NCBI RefSeq assembly: GCF_028687635.1 | Contig: NZ_JAQTZS010000007.1 | Location: forward strand, 54,143-118,142 | Length of the DNA stretch: 64,000 nucleotides | From: Malikia sp. | Lineage (GTDB): Bacteria; Pseudomonadota; Gammaproteobacteria; Burkholderiales; Burkholderiaceae_C | Reading direction: 5' to 3' | Shown: piece after piece, positions 16,802-28,244 of the stretch | Position numbering within the stretch: position 1 is the first letter of the stretch | Layout of the letters: each line of letters begins with the position of its first letter | The notes under the pieces: generated by a model | Databases searched by the model: none | The model's input: only the letters and a program-made list of their open reading frames with translations | Told to the model about the DNA's origin: nothing | Translations under genes and position numbers: made by a program

Positions 16802-17797
16802 ATGCAGGCCGTCGAGATCACGACCCACGGTGCCCCCGAGGTGCTGAAGCTGGCTGAGCGCGAGCGCCCGGTGCCGGGTGCGGGCGAGCTGCTGATCCGC
16901 GTCAGCGCCTCGGGCGTCAACCGCCCCGACGTGCTGCAGCGCCTGGGCAACTATCCGGTGCCCCCGGGCGCCTCCGACATCCCCGGCCTCGAAGTGGCTG
17001 GCGTGATCGTCGAGGGCGATGCCGCCGCGCTCGCCGCCGAAGGTTTCAAGCTCGGCGACAGCGTCTGCGCGCTGGTCGCTGGCGGCGGCTATGCCGAATA
17101 CTGCGTCGCCCCGGTGGCGCAGTGCCTGCCGGTGCCCGCCGGCTGGACCGAGCTGGAGGCCGCCGGCCTGCCCGAGACCTGCTTCACGGTCTGGAGCAAC
17201 GTCTTCGAGCGCGGCCACCTGCAGCCCGGCGAGACCCTGCTGGTGCAGGGCGGCTCCAGCGGCATCGGCGTGACGGCGATCCAGCTGGCCAAGGCGCGCG
17301 GCGCCCAGGTCATCGTGACCGTCGGCAGCACCGAGAAGGCGCGGGCCTGTCTGGCGCTGGGCGCCGACCACGCGATCCACTACCAGGAGCAGGACTTCGT
17401 CGCCGAGGTCATGCGCCTGACCGAGGGGCGCGGCGTCGATGTCATCCTCGACATGGTCGCCGGTCCCTATGTCGCGCGCGAGCTCGACTGCCTGGCCGAG
17501 GACGGCCGCCTGGTCATCATCGCGGTGCAGGGCGGCGCCAAGGCCGAGATCAACGCCGCCAAGGTGCTGCGCCGGCGCCTGACCGTGACCGGCTCCACGC
17601 TGCGTCCGCGCCCGCTGGCCTTCAAGGCCGCGATCGCGCGCTCGCTGCGCCATGTGGTCTGGCCGCTGATCGAGTCCGGCCGGATCAAGCCCGTGATCCA
17701 TCAGGTGTTCCCGGTGGCGCAAGCCGCGCAGGCGCACGCGCTGATGGAGTCGAACCGGCATATCGGCAAGATCCTGCTCGATTGGTCGGCGGCCTGA
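16802..17797 (+). CDS. NAD(P)H:quinone oxidoreductase, PIG3-type zinc-free MDR family
   Basis: 331 residues, medium-chain dehydrogenase/reductase fold without the zinc ligands. The N-terminal GroES-like domain begins MQAVEITTHGAPEVLKL, and VNRPDVLQRLGNYPVPPG is typical of the TP53I3/PIG3 group. The Rossmann motif is LLVQGGSSGIGVTAIQLAKARG (about residues 142-163). It should reduce quinones with NADPH. It lies between pnp and tpiA on one strand, 9 nt after pnp. Confidence 0.85.
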   Translation: MQAVEITTHGAPEVLKLAERERPVPGAGELLIRVSASGVNRPDVLQRLGNYPVPPGASDIPGLEVAGVIVEGDAAALAAEGFKLGDSVCALVAGGGYAEYCVAPVAQCLPVPAGWTELEAAGLPETCFTVWSNVFERGHLQPGETLLVQGGSSGIGVTAIQLAKARGAQVIVTVGSTEKARACLALGADHAIHYQEQDFVAEVMRLTEGRGVDVILDMVAGPYVARELDCLAEDGRLVIIAVQGGAKAEINAAKVLRRRLTVTGSTLRPRPLAFKAAIARSLRHVVWPLIESGRIKPVIHQVFPVAQAAQAHALMESNRHIGKILLDWSAA

Positions 17798-17824
17798 AGC
17801 CAAGTTCCAATGCAACCCTCAAGC

Positions 17825-18586
17825 ATGACGAAGAAACTCATAGTCGGTAACTGGAAGATGAACGGCGGTCTGGCGGACAACGCCAGCCTGCTGGCGGCCC
17901 TGCTGGCTGGCTTGCATGACAGCCCCGCCGACGTGGCGGTCTGTGCCAGCGCGCCTTACCTGGCCCAGTTGCAAGCCCTGCTGCGGGGCAGTGCGCTGGA
18001 CTGGGGGGCGCAGGACTGCTCCGCGCACGAAGCGGGTGCCTACACCGGCGAGGTCAGCGCCGCCATGCTGCGCGACTTCGCTTGCCGCTACGTGATCGTC
18101 GGCCATTCCGAGCGGCGCCAGTACCATGGCGAGAGCGATGACCTGGTGGCGCAGAAGGCCCAGCGCGCGCTGGCCCAGGGCATCACGCCGATCGTCTGCG
18201 TCGGCGAGACGCTGGCTGACCGCGAGGCCGGTCGCACCGAATTCGTGGTCAAGCGACAGCTGTCGGCCGTGATCCACGCGGTCGGCCATTGCGCCAGCGA
18301 GATCGTGGTGGCCTACGAACCGGTCTGGGCCATCGGCACCGGCCGCACGGCGAGCCCCGAGCAGGCGCAGGCGGTGCACGCGGTGCTGCGGGCCCAGCTG
18401 CGGGCGGCCTCGGCGCACTCCAGCCGCAACCGCATCCTCTATGGCGGCAGCATGAACGCGGACAACGCCGCCGAGCTGCTGGCGCAGCCCGACATCGACG
18501 GCGGCCTGATTGGCGGTGCGTCGCTCAAGGCCGCTGATTTCCTCCACATCACCGCCTGCTGCCCGCGCGTGGCAGCCGGTATCTGA
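17825..18586 (+). CDS. tpiA: Triosephosphate isomerase
   Basis: 253 residues. It interconverts glyceraldehyde-3-phosphate and dihydroxyacetone phosphate. Catalytic Lys11 with Asn9 (VGNWKMN), His94 (VGHSERR) and Glu165 ([11 protein letters not shown]) are all present, as is the phosphate loop YGGSM. I prefer the ATG at 17825 because [13 protein letters not shown] is the family start; an in-frame ATG at 17810 adds five residues. It is followed 11 nt later by secG, a common pairing. Confidence 0.97.
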   Translation: MTKKLIVGNWKMNGGLADNASLLAALLAGLHDSPADVAVCASAPYLAQLQALLRGSALDWGAQDCSAHEAGAYTGEVSAAMLRDFACRYVIVGHSERRQYHGESDDLVAQKAQRALAQGITPIVCVGETLADREAGRTEFVVKRQLSAVIHAVGHCASEIVVAYEPVWAIGTGRTASPEQAQAVHAVLRAQLRAASAHSSRNRILYGGSMNADNAAELLAQPDIDGGLIGGASLKAADFLHITACCPRVAAGI

Positions 18587-18597
18587 AGCACCAGATC

Positions 18598-18936
18598 ATG
18601 ACCATCCTCTTCAACCTGCTTTCCATCGCTCAAGTCCTGTCCGCCCTGGCCATGATCGGCCTGATCCTGGTCCAGCACGGCAAGGGCGCCGACGCCGGAG
18701 CGGCCTTCGGCGGCGGCGGTTCGGCCAGCCTGTTCGGCGCCAGCGGCGGCGCCAACTTCCTGTCGCGCAGCACTGGCGTGCTGGCGACCTTGTTCTTCGT
18801 CTGCACGCTGGCGCTGGCCTATTTCGGCCACAGCAAGCCGGCCAGCAGCGGCAGCGTGCTCGAGGGCGCGGCGCCCGTCACCGCGCCGGCCGCGGCTCCC
18901 GCTCAGCCGGCCGCGGGCCAGATTCCGGGCCAGTAA
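18598..18936 (+). CDS. secG: Preprotein translocase subunit SecG
   Basis: 112 residues, two membrane helices (about 3-22 and 58-78). The conserved cytoplasmic loop IGLILVQHGKGADAGAAFGGG contains the family signature, and SLFGASGGANFLSR follows. The C-terminal 35 residues are an Ala/Pro-rich tail. SecG is the accessory subunit of the SecYEG channel. tRNA-Leu and the complex I operon lie directly downstream. Confidence 0.95.
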   Translation: MTILFNLLSIAQVLSALAMIGLILVQHGKGADAGAAFGGGGSASLFGASGGANFLSRSTGVLATLFFVCTLALAYFGHSKPASSGSVLEGAAPVTAPAAAPAQPAAGQIPGQ

Positions 18937-19067
18937 GCATGGAAAATGCCCGTATGGATAAAAACATGCGGGTGGTCCGGAAAAGCTGATTTTTCCAGCT
19001 ACAATTCGTTTCATTGATGCAGCGCGGCACCCACGGTGAAGCAAGAACAGGCTGCAGCAAGACAATA

Positions 19068-19152
19068 GCCGACGTGGTGAAATTGGTAGACACGCTATCT
19101 TGAGGGGGTAGTGGCGAAAGCTGTGCGAGTTCGAGTCTCGCCGTCGGCACCA
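19068..19152 (+). tRNA. tRNA-Leu (anticodon GAG)
   Basis: The acceptor stem GCCGACG (19068-19074) pairs with CGTCGGC (19142-19148). Discriminator A and an encoded CCA (19150-19152) follow. The anticodon arm CTATC-loop-GGTAG has GAG at 19102-19104, reading CUC and CUU. A long variable arm marks a type II tRNA, and the T-arm GTTCGAGTC is intact. It lies between secG and nuoA; the nuoA ATG is only 40 nt after the CCA. Confidence 0.96.
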
Positions 19153-19192
19153 AATATCAATGGGGCGCGCAACGCGCCTGCGAGACAAGCAA

Positions 19193-19552
19193 ATGGACAT
19201 AGCACAATACCTCCCGGTACTCTTGTTTGTTTTGGTGGGTCTGGCGGTAGGTGTCCTGCCCCAGGTCCTGGGCTACATACTCGGCCCCAATCGCCCTGAT
19301 GCGGCGAAAAACTCCCCATACGAATGCGGCTTCGAAGCCTTCGAAGACGCTCGCATGAAGTTCGATGTGCGGTACTACCTCATCGCCATCCTCTTCATTC
19401 TGTTCGACCTCGAAATCGCGTTTCTCATCCCTTGGGCGGTCGCTCTGACCGACATCGGTTCGACCGGTTTCTGGACCGGCGTGGTGTTCCTGATCGACCT
19501 GCTCGTGGGCTTTGTCTACGCCTGGAAGATCGGCGCCCTGGACTGGGAATGA
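19193..19552 (+). CDS. nuoA: NADH-quinone oxidoreductase subunit A
   Basis: 119 residues, the usual length, three membrane helices. [15 protein letters not shown] holds the conserved Cys of the loop near the quinone site. I chose the ATG at 19193 ([12 protein letters not shown]) because an in-frame ATG at 19160 would start inside the tRNA trailer and add charged residues before helix 1. First gene of the nuoA-N operon; nuoB follows after 27 nt. Confidence 0.96.
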   Translation: MDIAQYLPVLLFVLVGLAVGVLPQVLGYILGPNRPDAAKNSPYECGFEAFEDARMKFDVRYYLIAILFILFDLEIAFLIPWAVALTDIGSTGFWTGVVFLIDLLVGFVYAWKIGALDWE

Positions 19553-19579
19553 GGCGCGCGACAGCGCTCAGGAGTACAA

Positions 19580-20059
19580 ATGATTGAAGGCGTCTTCAAG
19601 GAAGGTTTCATCACCACCAGTTACGACTCGGTGGTGAACTGGGCCAAGACCGGTTCGCTCTGGCCCATGACCTTCGGTCTGGCATGCTGCGCCGTCGAAA
19701 TGATGCATGCGGCCACCGCGCGTTACGACATCTCGCGCTTCGGCGCCGAGGTGTTCCGCGCCAGTCCGCGTCAGTCCGATCTGATGATCGTGGCCGGCAC
19801 GCTGTGCAACAAGATGGCGCCCGCGCTGCGCAAGGTCTACGACCAGATGGCCGAGCCGCGCTGGGTGATCTCGATGGGTTCCTGCGCCAACGGCGGCGGC
19901 TACTACCACTACAGCTACTCCGTGGTGCGTGGCTGCGACCGCATCGTGCCGGTCGATGTCTACGTGCCCGGCTGCCCGCCGACGGCCGAAGCGCTGATCT
20001 ACGGCATCATCCAGTTGCAGCAGAAGATCCGCCGCACCAACACCATTGCGCGCGCCTGA
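19580..20059 (+). CDS. nuoB: NADH-quinone oxidoreductase subunit B
   Basis: 159 residues. It carries cluster N2, the last iron-sulfur centre before ubiquinone. The ligands are the vicinal Cys36-Cys37 ([10 protein letters not shown]), Cys102 (GSCANGGG) and Cys132 ([11 protein letters not shown]). GGAG lies 5 nt before the ATG. It sits in the connecting arm of complex I. Confidence 0.97.
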   Translation: MIEGVFKEGFITTSYDSVVNWAKTGSLWPMTFGLACCAVEMMHAATARYDISRFGAEVFRASPRQSDLMIVAGTLCNKMAPALRKVYDQMAEPRWVISMGSCANGGGYYHYSYSVVRGCDRIVPVDVYVPGCPPTAEALIYGIIQLQQKIRRTNTIARA

Positions 20060-20077
20060 GCGCTGGAGATACCCCCG

Positions 20078-20701
20078 ATGACGAACGCAACCGCACAAGC
20101 CGTGGCGATCGCCCCTGAGGCGCTGCAGCAAACCGTCGCCGAGGCACTCGGCGACAAGGTCGGACAGATCAAGCTCGAACGCGGTGAGGTCACCGTGCAG
20201 ATCGCGCCTGCCGACTATTTCGAGGCCATGCAGTTGCTGCGCGACGCGCCGGGCTGCCGTTTCGACCAGCTGGTCGATCTGTGCGGCCTCGACTATTCCG
20301 CCTACCGCGACGGCGCCTGGGAAGGCCAGCGCTTCGCGGTCGTCGCGCATCTGCTCTCGGTCGAGCTCAACCAGCGCCTGCGGGTGCGGGTGTTCTGTGC
20401 CGATGACGATTTCCCCGTCGTCGCGACGCTGTGCCCGCTCTGGTCCGTCGCCAACTGGTACGAGCGCGAGGCGTTCGACCTCTACGGCATCGTGTTCGAC
20501 GGTCACGAGGACCTGCGTCGCATCCTGACCGACTACGGCTTCATCGGTCACCCCTTCCGCAAGGACTTCCCGGTCACCGGCCATGTCGAGATGCGCTACG
20601 ACGCCGAGCGCCGTCGCGTCGTCTACGAGCCGGTCTCGATCGAGGCGCGCGAGGTCACGCCGCGCATCATCCGCGAAGACAACTACGGGGGCCTGCACTG
20701 A
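20078..20701 (+). CDS. nuoC: NADH-quinone oxidoreductase subunit C
   Basis: 207 residues, 30-kDa subunit of the hydrophilic arm. The signature is [22 protein letters not shown] followed by [14 protein letters not shown]. NuoC is separate from NuoD here, unlike the fused NuoCD of E. coli. The 26-nt gap to nuoD contains a small hairpin (AAGGG/CCCTT). Confidence 0.97.
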   Translation: MTNATAQAVAIAPEALQQTVAEALGDKVGQIKLERGEVTVQIAPADYFEAMQLLRDAPGCRFDQLVDLCGLDYSAYRDGAWEGQRFAVVAHLLSVELNQRLRVRVFCADDDFPVVATLCPLWSVANWYEREAFDLYGIVFDGHEDLRRILTDYGFIGHPFRKDFPVTGHVEMRYDAERRRVVYEPVSIEAREVTPRIIREDNYGGLH

Positions 20702-20727
20702 AGGGCTGATGCCCCTTAGGCGAAATC

Positions 20728-21981
20728 ATGGCTGAAATCAAGAACTACACCCTCAACTTCGGTCCGCAGCACCCGGCCGCTCACGGCGTGCTGCGCCTGG
20801 TGCTCGAGCTCGACGGCGAGGTGGTGCAACGCGCCGATCCCCATATCGGCCTGCTGCACCGCGCCACCGAGAAGCTGGCCGAGACCAAGACCTTCATCCA
20901 GTCGCTGCCCTACATGGACCGGCTGGATTACGTCTCGATGATGTGCAACGAGCACGCCTACTGCCTGGCGATCGAGAAGCTGCTCGGCATCGAGGTGCCG
21001 ATCCGCGCCCAGTACATCCGCGTGATGTTCAGCGAGATCACCCGCATGCTCAACCACCTGATGTGGCTGGGCTCGCACGGCAACGACTGCGGCAGCTCGA
21101 CCATCCTGATCTACGCCTTCCGCGAGCGCGAGGATCTGTTCGACATGTACGAGGCGGTCTCGGGCGCGCGCATGCACGCGGCCTATTTCCGTCCGGGTGG
21201 CGTCTACCGCGACCTGCCGGACACCATGCCGCAGTACAAGCACAGCAAGATCCGCAATGCGCGTGCCATGGCCGAGATGAACCAGAACCGCCAGGGTTCG
21301 CTGCTCGACTTCATCGACGACTTCACCCAGCGCTTCCCCAAGTACCTGGCCGAATACCACACCCTGCTGACCGACAACCGGATCTGGAAGCAGCGCACGG
21401 TCGGCATCGGCGTGGTCGAGCCCGAGCGCGCGCTCAACATGGGCCTGACCGGTCCGATGCTGCGCGGCTCCGGCTTTGCCTGGGACCTGCGCAAGAAGCA
21501 GCCCTACGACGCCTACGACAAGGTCGAGTTCGACATCCCGGTCGGCAAGACCGGCGACACCTACGACCGCTACCTGGTCCGGATGGAAGAGCTCAAGCAG
21601 TCCAACCGCATCATCAAGCAGTGCGTGGACTGGCTGCGCGTCAACCCGGGTCCGGTCATCACCGACAACCACAAGGTGGCGCCGCCCTCGCGCGAGTCGA
21701 TGAAGTCGAACATGGAGGAGCTGATCCACCATTTCAAGCTCTTCACCGAAGGCTTCCACGTCCCCGAGGGCGAGGCCTATGCGGCCGTCGAGCATCCGAA
21801 GGGCGAGTTCGGCATCTACCTGGTCAGCGACGGCGCCAACAAGCCGTATCGACTCAAGATCCGCGCCCCGGGCTTTGCCCACCTGGCCGGTCTCGACGAG
21901 ATGGCCAGGGGCCACATGCTGGCCGACGCGGTCGCCATCATCGGCACCATGGATATCGTGTTTGGAGAAATTGACCGATGA
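20728..21981 (+). CDS. nuoD: NADH-quinone oxidoreductase subunit D
   Basis: 417 residues, 49-kDa subunit related to the large subunit of NiFe hydrogenases. [20 protein letters not shown] at the N-terminus contains the quinone-site His. [15 protein letters not shown] and [13 protein letters not shown] are conserved. The C-terminus ends in the family form ([12 protein letters not shown]). It overlaps nuoE by 4 nt (ATGA). Confidence 0.98.
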   Translation: MAEIKNYTLNFGPQHPAAHGVLRLVLELDGEVVQRADPHIGLLHRATEKLAETKTFIQSLPYMDRLDYVSMMCNEHAYCLAIEKLLGIEVPIRAQYIRVMFSEITRMLNHLMWLGSHGNDCGSSTILIYAFREREDLFDMYEAVSGARMHAAYFRPGGVYRDLPDTMPQYKHSKIRNARAMAEMNQNRQGSLLDFIDDFTQRFPKYLAEYHTLLTDNRIWKQRTVGIGVVEPERALNMGLTGPMLRGSGFAWDLRKKQPYDAYDKVEFDIPVGKTGDTYDRYLVRMEELKQSNRIIKQCVDWLRVNPGPVITDNHKVAPPSRESMKSNMEELIHHFKLFTEGFHVPEGEAYAAVEHPKGEFGIYLVSDGANKPYRLKIRAPGFAHLAGLDEMARGHMLADAVAIIGTMDIVFGEIDR

Positions 21982-22502
21982 GCTCCATCAAGCAAGGCGT
22001 GCAGGCGCAGTCCTTCTCCGAAGCGACGCTGGCCCGTTTCGCACGCGAAGTGGCCAAGTACCCGGCCGAACAGAAACAGTCGGCCGTGATGGCCATCCTG
22101 TCCATCGTCCAGCAGGAACAGGGCTGGCTCAGCCCCGAGGCCGAGCAGGGCATCGCCGACTACCTCGGCATGCCCGCGATGGCCGTGCACGAGGTCACGA
22201 CCTTCTACAACATGTACAACCAGCATGCGGTGGGCAAGTACAAGCTCAACGTCTGCACCAACCTGCCCTGCGTGCTGCGCGACGGGCAAAAGGCGCTGGC
22301 TCACCTGGAGCAGAAGCTGGGCATCCAGATGGGCATGACGACCGCCGACGGCCTGTTCACGCTGCAGCAGTCCGAGTGCCTGGGCGCCTGCGCCGACTCG
22401 CCGGTGATGCTGGTCAATGACCGCCACATGTGCAGCTTCATGAGCAATAGCCGGCTCGACCAGCTGATCGATGACCTGCGCGCCGCGGAGGGCAAGGCAT
22501 GA
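21978..22502 (+). CDS. nuoE: NADH-quinone oxidoreductase subunit E
   Basis: 174 residues, 24-kDa thioredoxin-fold subunit with 2Fe-2S cluster N1a. The ligands are Cys93 and Cys98 (VCTNLPC) and Cys134 and Cys138 (SECLGAC). It belongs to the NADH-dehydrogenase module with NuoF and NuoG. It overlaps both neighbours by ATGA. Confidence 0.97.
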   Translation: MSSIKQGVQAQSFSEATLARFAREVAKYPAEQKQSAVMAILSIVQQEQGWLSPEAEQGIADYLGMPAMAVHEVTTFYNMYNQHAVGKYKLNVCTNLPCVLRDGQKALAHLEQKLGIQMGMTTADGLFTLQQSECLGACADSPVMLVNDRHMCSFMSNSRLDQLIDDLRAAEGKA

Positions 22503-23851
22503 ACGCCAATCAAGTGCTGCAACGGTTCGCCGCCTCCGGCGTCGAGACCTGTTTCCACGACCGCCACATCAACCCGCAGATCTACGCGGGCCTGGACGGC
22601 AACAACTGGTCGATCAAGGATTACGAAGCCCGTGGTGGTTACGCCGCGCTGCGCAAGATCCTGGGCCAGGACGGCCAGGCAGGCCTGAGCCAGGACCAGG
22701 TCATCGCGACCGTCAAGGAATCCGGCCTGCGCGGCCGCGGCGGCGCGGGTTTCCCGACCGGCCTGAAGTGGAGCTTCATGCCGCGCCAGTTCCCGGGCAT
22801 CAAGCACCTGGTGTGCAACTCGGACGAGGGCGAGCCGGGTACCTGCAAGGATCGCGAGATCCTGATGCACAACCCGCACATCGTGATCGAGGGCATGATC
22901 ATCGCGGCCTACGCGATGGGCATCCCGCTGGGCTACAACTATATCCACGGCGAGATCTTCCAGGTCTACGAGCGCTTCGAGGCGGCCCTCGAGGAAGCAC
23001 GCGCGGCCGGCTACCTGGGTGACAACATCCTGGGCAGCGGCTTCAGCTTCCAGCTGCACGCCGCGCACGGTTTTGGCGCCTACATCTGCGGCGAGGAAAC
23101 CGCGCTGCTCGAATCGCTCGAAGGCAAGAAGGGCCAGCCGCGCTTCAAGCCGCCGTTCCCGGCCAGCTTCGGCCTCTACGGCAAGCCGACCACCATCAAC
23201 AACACCGAGACCTTCGCGGCGGTGCCCTGGATCATCCGCAACGGCGGCCTGGCCTACCTCGAGTGCGGCAAGCCCAACAACGGCGGCACCAAGATCTTCT
23301 CGGTCAGCGGTGACGTCGAGCGTCCGGGCAACTACGAGATCCCGCTCGGCACCCCGTTTGCCAAGCTGCTCGAGCTCGCCGGTGGCGTGCGCCAGGGCCG
23401 CAAGCTCAAGGCGGTGATCCCGGGCGGCTCCTCGTCGCCGGTGCTGCCGGCCGACATCATCATGAACTGCACGATGGACTACGACTCCATCGCCAAGGCC
23501 GGCTCGATGCTGGGCTCGGGCGCAGTGATCGTGATCGACGACACGCGCTGCATGGTCAAGTCGCTGCAGCGTCTGTCCTACTTCTACATGCACGAGTCCT
23601 GCGGCCAGTGCACGCCTTGCCGCGAAGGCACGGGCTGGCTCTGGCGCATGGTCGACCGCATCGAACGCGGCGAGGGCAAACCCAGCGATCTGGCGCTGCT
23701 CGACAACGTGGCCGAGAACATCATGGGGCGCACCATCTGCGCCCTGGGCGACGCAGCGGCGATGCCGGTGCGCGGCATGATCAAACATTTCCGGCACGAG
23801 TTCGAGCACCATATCGAACACAAGACCTGCGCGGTCCCGGCATACGTCTGA
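22499..23851 (+). CDS. nuoF: NADH-quinone oxidoreductase subunit F
   Basis: 450 residues, 51-kDa subunit that binds NADH and [18 protein letters not shown] (about 77-91) is the NADH-binding glycine loop, and [14 protein letters not shown] the FMN site. Cluster N3 ligands are Cys368, Cys371 and Cys374 ([12 protein letters not shown]) plus a Cys in [10 protein letters not shown]. It is the electron entry point of complex I. Confidence 0.98.
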   Translation: MNANQVLQRFAASGVETCFHDRHINPQIYAGLDGNNWSIKDYEARGGYAALRKILGQDGQAGLSQDQVIATVKESGLRGRGGAGFPTGLKWSFMPRQFPGIKHLVCNSDEGEPGTCKDREILMHNPHIVIEGMIIAAYAMGIPLGYNYIHGEIFQVYERFEAALEEARAAGYLGDNILGSGFSFQLHAAHGFGAYICGEETALLESLEGKKGQPRFKPPFPASFGLYGKPTTINNTETFAAVPWIIRNGGLAYLECGKPNNGGTKIFSVSGDVERPGNYEIPLGTPFAKLLELAGGVRQGRKLKAVIPGGSSSPVLPADIIMNCTMDYDSIAKAGSMLGSGAVIVIDDTRCMVKSLQRLSYFYMHESCGQCTPCREGTGWLWRMVDRIERGEGKPSDLALLDNVAENIMGRTICALGDAAAMPVRGMIKHFRHEFEHHIEHKTCAVPAYV

Positions 23852-23863
23852 GGTCTTTGAACC

Positions 23864-25987
23864 ATGGTTGAAATCGAACTCGACGGCAAGAAAGTGCAAG
23901 TACCCCCCGGCAGCATGGTCATGCATGCAGCCGAAAAGGTGGGTACCTATATCCCGCACTTCTGCTATCACAAGAAACTCTCCATCGCGGCCAGCTGCCG
24001 CATGTGCCTGGTCGACGTCGAAAAGGCGCCCAAGGCCATGCCGGCCTGCGCCACGCCCGTCACCATGGGCATGGTCGTGCGCACCAAGTCCGACAAGGCC
24101 ATCAAGGCCCAGCAGTCGGTCATGGAGTTCCTGCTGATCAACCACCCGCTGGATTGCCCGATCTGCGACCAGGGCGGTGAATGCCAGCTGCAGGACATCG
24201 CGGTCGGCTACGGCGGCGGTGCCTCGCGCTACGAGGAAGAAAAGCGCGTCGTGATGCCGAAGGACGTCGGCCCGCTGGTCTCGATGCAGGAGATGAGCCG
24301 CTGCATCCAGTGCACCCGCTGCGTGCGCTTCGGCCAGGAAATCGCCGGCGTGATGGAGCTCGGCATGTCGCATCGCGGCGAGCACGCCGAGATCGAGACC
24401 TTCGTCGGCCAGTCCGTCGACTCCGAGCTGTCGGGCAACATGATCGACATCTGCCCGGTCGGCGCGCTGACCAGCAAGCCGTTCCGCTACAACGCCCGCA
24501 GCTGGGAGCTGGGCCGGCGCAAGAGCGTCAGCCCGCACGACTCGGCTGGCGCCAACCTGATCGTCCAGGTCAAGAACAACCAGGTCATGCGTGTCGTCCC
24601 GTTCGAGAACGAGGATGTCAACGAATGCTGGATCGCCGACCGCGACCGCTTCTCCTACGAGGCGCTCAACGGCGCCGAGCGCCTGACCCAGCCCATGCTC
24701 AAGCAGGGCGGTCAGTGGAAGGCCGTCGACTGGCAGACCGCGCTGGAATATGTCGCCAACGGCCTCAAGAGCATCAAGGCCGGGCAGGGCGCCCAGGCCA
24801 TCGGCCTGCTGGCCAGCCCGCACAGCACGGTCGAGGAGCTCGCCTTGGCTGGTGCCCTGGTGCGCGGCCTGGGCAGTCAGAACATCGACAGCCGCCTGCG
24901 CGCCGCCGACTTCGGCAACGCGGCTCAGGACGGCGAAGCCCGCTGGCTGGGCCTGCCGATTGTCGCGCTGAGCGATCTGCAGCGCGTGCTGGTGGTCGGC
25001 TCCAACCTGCGCAAGGACCACCCGCTGTTCGCCCAGCGCATCCGCCAGGCCGTCCGCAAGGGTGCCCAGGTCAATGCGCTCAACGCTGCGCTGCAGGACT
25101 GGGCCATGCCCGTCGCCCACACCCTGGTGGCCGACGCTGTCCGCTGGACTGAGGCATTGGCAAGCATCGCTGCCGCCGTGGCTGAATTCAAGGGCATTGC
25201 CGCTCCGGTCGCCGCCCAGGCTGACGACACCGCCCGCGCCATCGCCGCCTCGTTGCTCGGTGGCGAACGCAAGGCCGTGCTGCTGGGCAACGCCGCCGCG
25301 CACCATGGCCAAGCGGCCAGCCTGCTGGCCCTGGCGCAGTGGATCGCCAAGGAAACCGGCGCCTCGTTCGGCTACCTGACCGAGGCCGCCAATACCGTGG
25401 GCGCGCAGCTGGTGCGCGCGCTTCCGGGCAAGGACGGCTTGAACGCCGGCCAGATGCTCGCCGGTGGCGTCAAGGCCGCGCTGCTGCTCAACGTCGAACC
25501 CGGCGCCGATACCGCCATCGACGGCAAGGCCCTGGCCAAGGCCGAGATGGTCGTGACGCTCAGCCCGTTCAAGACCAACCTCGACATCAGCGACGTGCTG
25601 CTGCCGATCGCGCCGTTCAGCGAGACCTCGGGCAGCTTCGTCAACGCCGAAGGCCGCCTGCAGGGTTTCCATGCCGTGGTCAAGCCGCTGGGCGAGACCC
25701 GTCCGGCCTGGAAGGTGCTGCGCGTGCTCGGCAACCTGCTCGGCCTGGGCGGCTTCGCCCAGGAGTCATCGCAGGACGCATTGGCCCAGGCGCTGCCTGG
25801 TGTCGGCAACGGCGAGCTGGTCCCGGCGGTTCGCCTGTCCAACCGGACCGCGGCGGCCATCGACATCACCGCCGCGACGGCTCAGCCTTGCGTGGCGTCG
25901 ATTTACCAACTGGACGCGCTGGTGCGTCGCGCCGGTTCCCTGCAACTGACGGCTGACGCCCGTGCTGCCTCGGAGGTGAGCGCATGA
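23864..25987 (+). CDS. nuoG: NADH-quinone oxidoreductase subunit G
   Basis: 707 residues, 75-kDa subunit. A 2Fe-2S ferredoxin domain has Cys34, Cys45, Cys48 and Cys62. Cluster N5 has His94, Cys98, Cys101 and Cys107 ([14 protein letters not shown]). Cluster N4 has Cys147, Cys150, Cys153 and Cys197. A molybdopterin oxidoreductase-like domain without cofactor fills the rest. It is shorter than the E. coli subunit, as is usual in proteobacteria of this group. It overlaps nuoH by ATGA. Confidence 0.97.
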   Translation: MVEIELDGKKVQVPPGSMVMHAAEKVGTYIPHFCYHKKLSIAASCRMCLVDVEKAPKAMPACATPVTMGMVVRTKSDKAIKAQQSVMEFLLINHPLDCPICDQGGECQLQDIAVGYGGGASRYEEEKRVVMPKDVGPLVSMQEMSRCIQCTRCVRFGQEIAGVMELGMSHRGEHAEIETFVGQSVDSELSGNMIDICPVGALTSKPFRYNARSWELGRRKSVSPHDSAGANLIVQVKNNQVMRVVPFENEDVNECWIADRDRFSYEALNGAERLTQPMLKQGGQWKAVDWQTALEYVANGLKSIKAGQGAQAIGLLASPHSTVEELALAGALVRGLGSQNIDSRLRAADFGNAAQDGEARWLGLPIVALSDLQRVLVVGSNLRKDHPLFAQRIRQAVRKGAQVNALNAALQDWAMPVAHTLVADAVRWTEALASIAAAVAEFKGIAAPVAAQADDTARAIAASLLGGERKAVLLGNAAAHHGQAASLLALAQWIAKETGASFGYLTEAANTVGAQLVRALPGKDGLNAGQMLAGGVKAALLLNVEPGADTAIDGKALAKAEMVVTLSPFKTNLDISDVLLPIAPFSETSGSFVNAEGRLQGFHAVVKPLGETRPAWKVLRVLGNLLGLGGFAQESSQDALAQALPGVGNGELVPAVRLSNRTAAAIDITAATAQPCVASIYQLDALVRRAGSLQLTADARAASEVSA

Positions 25988-27060
25988 TCGATGCTCTGTA
26001 CAACGGCGGCCTGAACCTGGTCGCCGCCCAATGGTGGGTCACGATGGCCTGGCCGGTCCTGTGGATCCTGCTCAAGATCGTCGCGGTGCTGGCACCGCTG
26101 ATGGGCGCGGTCGCCTACATGACGCTGTGGGAGCGCAAGCTGCTCGGCTTCATGCAGGTCCGCATCGGCCCCAACCGGGTCGGCCCCAAGGGTCTGCTGC
26201 AGCCGATCGCCGACGCGGTCAAGCTGCTGTCCAAGGAACTGATCAACCCGACGGCGGCCGCCAAGGGCCTGTTCCGTCTCGGTCCGCTGATGGCCATCAT
26301 GCCGGCGCTGGCCGCCTGGGCGGTGATCCCCTTCGGTCCCGAAACCGTGCTGTCCAACGTCAACGCCGGTGTGCTGGTCATCCTCGCGATCACCTCGATC
26401 GAGGTCTACGGCGTGATCATCGCGGGCTGGGCGTCGAACTCCAAGTACGCCTTCCTGGGCGCGCTGCGCGCCTCGGCCCAGATGGTGAGCTACGAGATCG
26501 CGATCGGCTTCTGCTTCCTGATCGTCGTCATGACCGCCGGCAGCCTGAACCTGTCCGAGATCGTCGCCTCGCAATCGCGTGGCTTCGCCGCCGACCTGGG
26601 CCTGAGCTTCCTGTCCTGGAACTGGCTGCCGCTGCTGCCGGTGTTCTTCGTCTACCTGATCTCGGGCGTGGCCGAAACCAACCGCCATCCCTTCGACGTG
26701 GTCGAGGGCGAGGCCGAGATCGTCGCCGGCCACATGGTCGAGTACTCGGGCATGGGCTTCGCGATCTTCTTCCTGGCCGAATACGCCAGCATGTGGCTGG
26801 TCTCGATGCTGGCCGTGCTGATGTTCCTGGGTGGCTGGCTGTCGCCGGTGGCCGCGCTCGACTTCATTCCGGGCTGGATCTGGCTGGGCCTCAAGTCCTT
26901 CCTGATCATGTCGGCCTTCATCTGGATTCGCGCGACTTTCCCGCGCTACCGCTACGACCAGATCATGCGTCTGGGTTGGAAGATCTTCATTCCCGTGACC
27001 CTGGTCTGGTTGCTGCTGGTCGGCTTCCTGATGCAGTCTTCCTGGAACATCTGGAAGTAA
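25984..27060 (+). CDS. nuoH: NADH-quinone oxidoreductase subunit H
   Basis: 358 residues, eight membrane helices, the membrane subunit that forms the quinone chamber. [21 protein letters not shown] and [20 protein letters not shown] are the family signatures; the acidic loop of the second couples quinone reduction to the proton channels. Confidence 0.98.
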   Translation: MIDALYNGGLNLVAAQWWVTMAWPVLWILLKIVAVLAPLMGAVAYMTLWERKLLGFMQVRIGPNRVGPKGLLQPIADAVKLLSKELINPTAAAKGLFRLGPLMAIMPALAAWAVIPFGPETVLSNVNAGVLVILAITSIEVYGVIIAGWASNSKYAFLGALRASAQMVSYEIAIGFCFLIVVMTAGSLNLSEIVASQSRGFAADLGLSFLSWNWLPLLPVFFVYLISGVAETNRHPFDVVEGEAEIVAGHMVEYSGMGFAIFFLAEYASMWLVSMLAVLMFLGGWLSPVAALDFIPGWIWLGLKSFLIMSAFIWIRATFPRYRYDQIMRLGWKIFIPVTLVWLLLVGFLMQSSWNIWK

Positions 27061-27075
27061 TGGGGGCCAAACAAG

Positions 27076-27600
27076 ATGTCTGCTAACACGACGACCACCG
27101 CCGTTGCGCCCTTCTCGCTGAAGGACTTTTTCAAGAGCTTCATGCTGGTGGAGCTGTTCAAGGGCATGGCCCTGACCGGCCGCTACACCTTCCGCCGCAA
27201 GGTCACGGTGCAGTTCCCCGAAGAGAAGACCCCGCTGTCGCCGCGCTTTCGCGGCCTGCATGCCCAGCGCCGTTACGAGAACGGCGAGGAGCGCTGCATC
27301 GCCTGCAAGCTGTGCGAGGCGATCTGCCCCGCGATGGCCATCACCATCGAGGCCGGTCCGCGCCAGGATGACGGCTCGCGCCGCACCACCCGCTACGACA
27401 TCGACCTGACCAAGTGCATCTTCTGCGGTTTCTGCGAAGAGGCCTGTCCGGTCGACGCCATCGTCGAGACCCAGATCCTGGAGTACCACGGCGAGAAACG
27501 CGGCGACCTGTACTTCACCAAGGACATGCTGCTGGCGGTCGGCGACAAGTACGAACCCGAGATCGCTGCGGCCAAGGCAGCGGACGCCAAGTACCGCTGA
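27076..27600 (+). CDS. nuoI: NADH-quinone oxidoreductase subunit I
   Basis: 174 residues, TYKY subunit with two 4Fe-4S clusters (N6a, N6b). The ligands are Cys74/77/80/84 ([11 protein letters not shown]) and Cys114/117/120/124 ([11 protein letters not shown]). It passes electrons to NuoB in the connecting arm. The stop is 11 nt before nuoJ, and the ribosome site of nuoJ lies right behind it. Confidence 0.97.
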   Translation: MSANTTTTAVAPFSLKDFFKSFMLVELFKGMALTGRYTFRRKVTVQFPEEKTPLSPRFRGLHAQRRYENGEERCIACKLCEAICPAMAITIEAGPRQDDGSRRTTRYDIDLTKCIFCGFCEEACPVDAIVETQILEYHGEKRGDLYFTKDMLLAVGDKYEPEIAAAKAADAKYR

Positions 27601-27611
27601 TAAGGATGACC

Positions 27612-28244
27612 ATGGACTTCCAGACCGGATTCTTCTACCTGTTCTCGGCCGTGCTGCTGTTCGCGGCCTTCCGGACCATCACCGCGCGCAGCCCCGTGCA
27701 CGCGGTGCTCTACCTGATGCTGGCCTTCTCGCAGGCCGCCGCCATCTGGCTGCTGCTCAAGGCCGAGTTCCTCGGCATCACGCTGGTGCTGGTCTACCTG
27801 GGCGCCGTCATGGTGCTGTTCCTGTTCGTGGTGATGATGCTCGACATCAACGTCGAGGAGATGCGCCTGGGCTTCTGGCGCCATTTCCCGCTCGCCCTCG
27901 TGCTGGGCGGCCTGGTCGGCGCCGAGCTGATCGCCGTGCTGTGGATGGGCTTCCCCGAGATGGTCGTCGCTCCCGATGTCCTGCAGACCGCGATGCACCT
28001 GCCCGATCACAACAACACGCGTGAGATCGGCAAGCTGATGTACAGCCAGTACATCTTCCCGGTCGAGATCGCTGCCGTCGTGCTGCTGGTGGCGATGATT
28101 GCCGCCATCGGCCTGACCCTGCGCGGGCGCAAGGACAGCAAGGCGATCGATCCCTCGATTCAAGTCAAGGTGCGTGCCGCCGACCGCCTCGAAGTGGTGT
28201 CGCTGCCGGTTACCCGTGCCGCCAACCAGGAGCGCCAAGCATGA
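27612..28244 (+). CDS. nuoJ: NADH-quinone oxidoreductase subunit J
   Basis: 210 residues, five membrane helices. [21 protein letters not shown] is the conserved third helix with the pi-bulge region. I chose the ATG at 27612 because AAGGA ends 5 nt before it; the ATG at 27606 overlaps that ribosome site. It overlaps nuoK by ATGA. Confidence 0.95.
   Translation: MDFQTGFFYLFSAVLLFAAFRTITARSPVHAVLYLMLAFSQAAAIWLLLKAEFLGITLVLVYLGAVMVLFLFVVMMLDINVEEMRLGFWRHFPLALVLGGLVGAELIAVLWMGFPEMVVAPDVLQTAMHLPDHNNTREIGKLMYSQYIFPVEIAAVVLLVAMIAAIGLTLRGRKDSKAIDPSIQVKVRAADRLEVVSLPVTRAANQERQA

Noticed and set aside
14549..17815. 1088-codon minus-strand frame opposite pnp and the quinone oxidoreductase gene
   Set aside because: Low-complexity composition with no domain, exactly mirroring strongly conserved genes on the other strand.
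22301..25672. 1123-codon minus-strand frame opposite nuoE, nuoF and nuoG
   Set aside because: Antisense shadow of complex I genes; composition not protein-like.
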